From NCBI GenBank assembly GCA_020425485.1, contig JAGQRL010000378.1, forward strand, positions 1-6,111: DNA of 6,111 bases. The letters are read 5' to 3'. The position numbers and the translations under genes are program-made. Every line of letters begins with the position of its first letter. Position 1 is the stretch's first letter. Positions 4,593 through 6,111 of this stretch are shown here, piece after piece. The notes beneath the pieces are model-generated. The model was given only the letters and a program-made list of their open reading frames with translations, was not told the DNA's origin and did no database searches. This stretch comes from Rhodospirillaceae bacterium (GTDB taxonomy: Bacteria; Pseudomonadota; Alphaproteobacteria; DSM-16000; Inquilinaceae).

Positions 4593-6111
4593 GTGATGAC
4601 CGTCGGGGCCTCCCTGCCGGTCCGCTTGCGGAGTTCGGCCACGTCTTCGGCGATGGCGATCAGGTCGGCCAGCGCTTCCTGGGTTTCGATGCCCTGCTTG
4701 GCGGGATCGGGTTCGTAGCGCTCCAGATAGATGCGGATGGTGGCGCCCGAAGTGCCAGTGCCCGACAGGCGGAACACCACGCGCGCGCCATCCTCAAACA
4801 GCAGGCGCAGGCCCTGGCTGGTGGCCGTGGAGCCGTCCACCGGGTCGGTATAGGCGAAGTCGTCCGCCAACCGGATGGGCTTGCCGGCCAGGCTGCCGCC
4901 GGTGAGCGCGCCGAGTTGGCCGCGCACATGGTCCATCAGCCCCTTGGCGGCAGCACTGTCCACCTCCTCGTAGTCGTGGCGGCTGTAGTAGGTGCGGCCG
5001 TACTGCGCCCAGTGCTCGGCCACCACCTGGGCCACGCTCTTCTTCTGGTTGGCGAGGATGTTGAGCCAGAACAGCACGGCCCACAGCCCGTCCTTCTCGC
5101 GCACGTGGTCGGACCCGGTGCCGAAGCTTTCCTCGCCGCACAGGGTGGCGCGGCCGGCGTCCAGCAGGGTGCCGAAGAACTTCCAGCCGGTGGGGGTTTC
5201 GTAGCAGTCGATGCCCAGCGCTTCGGCCACCCGGTCGGCCGCCTGGCTGGTGGGCATGGAGCGCGCGATCCCGGCCAGTCCCTTGGCATAGCCGGGCACG
5301 CCGGTGGCGTTGGCCGCCAGGATCGCCAGGCTGTCGGACGGGGTGACGAACTGGCCCGGCCCCAGCACCATGTTGCGGTCGCCGTCGCCGTCCGATGCGG
5401 CGCCGAACTGCAGGCCCAGATTGCCGTTCACCGCCTCCACCAGCTCATGGGCATAGACGAGGTTGGGGTCGGGGTGGCCCTTGCCGAAATCTTCCAGGGG
5501 CGTGCCGTTCACCACGGTGCCGGCCGGTGCACCCAGCCGGTTTTCCAGGATTTCGTGGGCGTAGGGGCCGGTGATGGCGTGCATGGCGTCGAAACGCATG
5601 GTGAAGCCGCCGGCGAACAGCGCGCGGATGGCCTCGAAGTCGAACAGGGTGGCCATCAGGTCGGCATAGGCGGACACCGGGTCCACCACCACCACCCGCA
5701 TGGCGCCCAGATGGGTCTCCCCGGTCTGCGACAGGTCGATGGGCGCGGCGTCGGCCAGCACCTTGTAGCGGTCGATCACCTGGGTGCGCGCAAAGATGGC
5801 GTCGGTCACGGACTCCGGTGCGGGGCCGCCGTTGGAGGTGTTGTACTTGATGCCGAAATCGCCCTTGGGGCCGCCGGGGTTGTGGCTGGCCGACAAGACC
5901 AGCCCGCCGGCCGCCTTCCAGGCGCGGATCAGGTTGGAGGCCGCCGGGGTGGACAGCAGGCCGTTCCGGCCCACCACCACTTCGCCCACGCCGTTGGCGG
6001 CAGCCATGTTCAAGATGGTCTGCACGGCCACCAGGTTGTGGAAGCGCCCATCGCCGCCCACCACCAGCGTGCCGCCCGTGAGGCCCGGCGCGGTGTCGAA
6101 GACGGACTGGA
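4589..6111 (-). CDS. pgm: Alpha-D-glucose-phosphate phosphoglucomutase, PGM1/ExoC type (N-terminus beyond window)
   Basis: Phosphoglucomutase interconverts glucose-1-phosphate and glucose-6-phosphate through a phosphoserine intermediate in the cytoplasm. It supplies sugar nucleotides and storage or exopolysaccharide synthesis. The open frame continues to the right edge, where QSVFDTAPGLTGGTLVVGGD is the first readable stretch. The GTG at 6062-6064 is an internal valine of LVVGGDGR, not the start. Of the protein 506 codons are visible; family members have about 540-550 residues, so roughly 35-40 are missing. Counting from the first visible codon, the catalytic serine is S75 in SASHNPGG, the metal-binding loop DGDGDR is at 240-245, the sugar-binding GEES is at 325-328 within CGEESFGTGSDHVREKDG, and the phosphate-binding RLSGTGTSGATIR is at 447-459. 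These are the eukaryote-like PGM1 signatures rather than E. coli Pgm. It ends in TGA overlapping the transporter start. All catalytic elements in the visible part are intact. Confidence 0.96.
   Translation of the reverse strand, partial: QSVFDTAPGLTGGTLVVGGDGRFHNLVAVQTILNMAAANGVGEVVVGRNGLLSTPAASNLIRAWKAAGGLVLSASHNPGGPKGDFGIKYNTSNGGPAPESVTDAIFARTQVIDRYKVLADAAPIDLSQTGETHLGAMRVVVVDPVSAYADLMATLFDFEAIRALFAGGFTMRFDAMHAITGPYAHEILENRLGAPAGTVVNGTPLEDFGKGHPDPNLVYAHELVEAVNGNLGLQFGAASDGDGDRNMVLGPGQFVTPSDSLAILAANATGVPGYAKGLAGIARSMPTSQAADRVAEALGIDCYETPTGWKFFGTLLDAGRATLCGEESFGTGSDHVREKDGLWAVLFWLNILANQKKSVAQVVAEHWAQYGRTYYSRHDYEEVDSAAAKGLMDHVRGQLGALTGGSLAGKPIRLADDFAYTDPVDGSTATSQGLRLLFEDGARVVFRLSGTGTSGATIRIYLERYEPDPAKQGIETQEALADLIAIAEDVAELRKRTGREAPTVIT

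Noticed and set aside
3432..4718. A 428-codon open frame on the plus strand
   Set aside because: It lies opposite the transporter and the end of pgm. Its translation is His/Gly/Gln/Arg-rich low-complexity text typical of antisense frames in GC-rich DNA, and the opposite strand encodes clear protein families.
6062..6064. GTG as the start of phosphoglucomutase
   Set aside because: The frame stays open to the window edge, and the upstream codons encode QSVFDTAPGLTGGTL, which fits the family. The GTG is an internal valine of the VVGGDGR motif.
1..6111. Mobile element, prophage, CRISPR array or tRNA gene
   Set aside because: I saw no transposase or integrase motifs, no regularly spaced direct repeats, no tRNA-like cloverleaf, and no abrupt composition change apart from the short AT-rich spacer near 1107-1139.

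Overview
The window reads as ordinary chromosomal DNA from a high-GC proteobacterium, most likely an alphaproteobacterium. This is an inference from the very GC-rich third codon positions, the eukaryote-like (PGM1/ExoC-type) phosphoglucomutase and a ZapE/AFG1-type ATPase. I see no mobile element, phage gene, CRISPR array, tRNA or rRNA.

Layout, right to left on the minus strand, which carries almost all the coding. A phosphoglucomutase gene (pgm) enters from beyond the right edge, lacking only an estimated 35-40 N-terminal residues. Its stop overlaps the start of a 12-helix major facilitator superfamily transporter in an ATGA junction, so those two genes are very probably co-transcribed and translationally coupled. 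After a 58-bp gap comes zapE, a cell-division AFG1-type ATPase that starts at GTG behind a good Shine-Dalgarno sequence. After a further 85 bp comes a class III (CpdA/GpdQ-like) metallophosphoesterase. A 190-bp spacer follows. It holds a weak terminator-like hairpin, a sharply AT-rich patch that is probably a promoter, an inverted repeat and a strong ribosome binding site. These lead into a 269-residue protein I do not recognise. That gene therefore looks like its own transcription unit.

At the extreme left, 15 codons and a stop of a plus-strand gene are visible, converging on the unknown gene. Between the two convergent stops lies a long hairpin: a perfect 23-bp inverted repeat with a further paired segment inside it.

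Functionally, pgm links glucose-6-phosphate to glucose-1-phosphate for polysaccharide, UDP-glucose or glycogen synthesis. The transporter substrate is unknown. ZapE acts in division or protein quality control, and the phosphoesterase probably hydrolyses a cyclic nucleotide or a glycerophosphodiester. These do not form one obvious pathway beyond the pgm-transporter pair. The most novel items are the unknown 269-residue protein with its leader, and the long hairpin. I found no convincing new multi-gene system.
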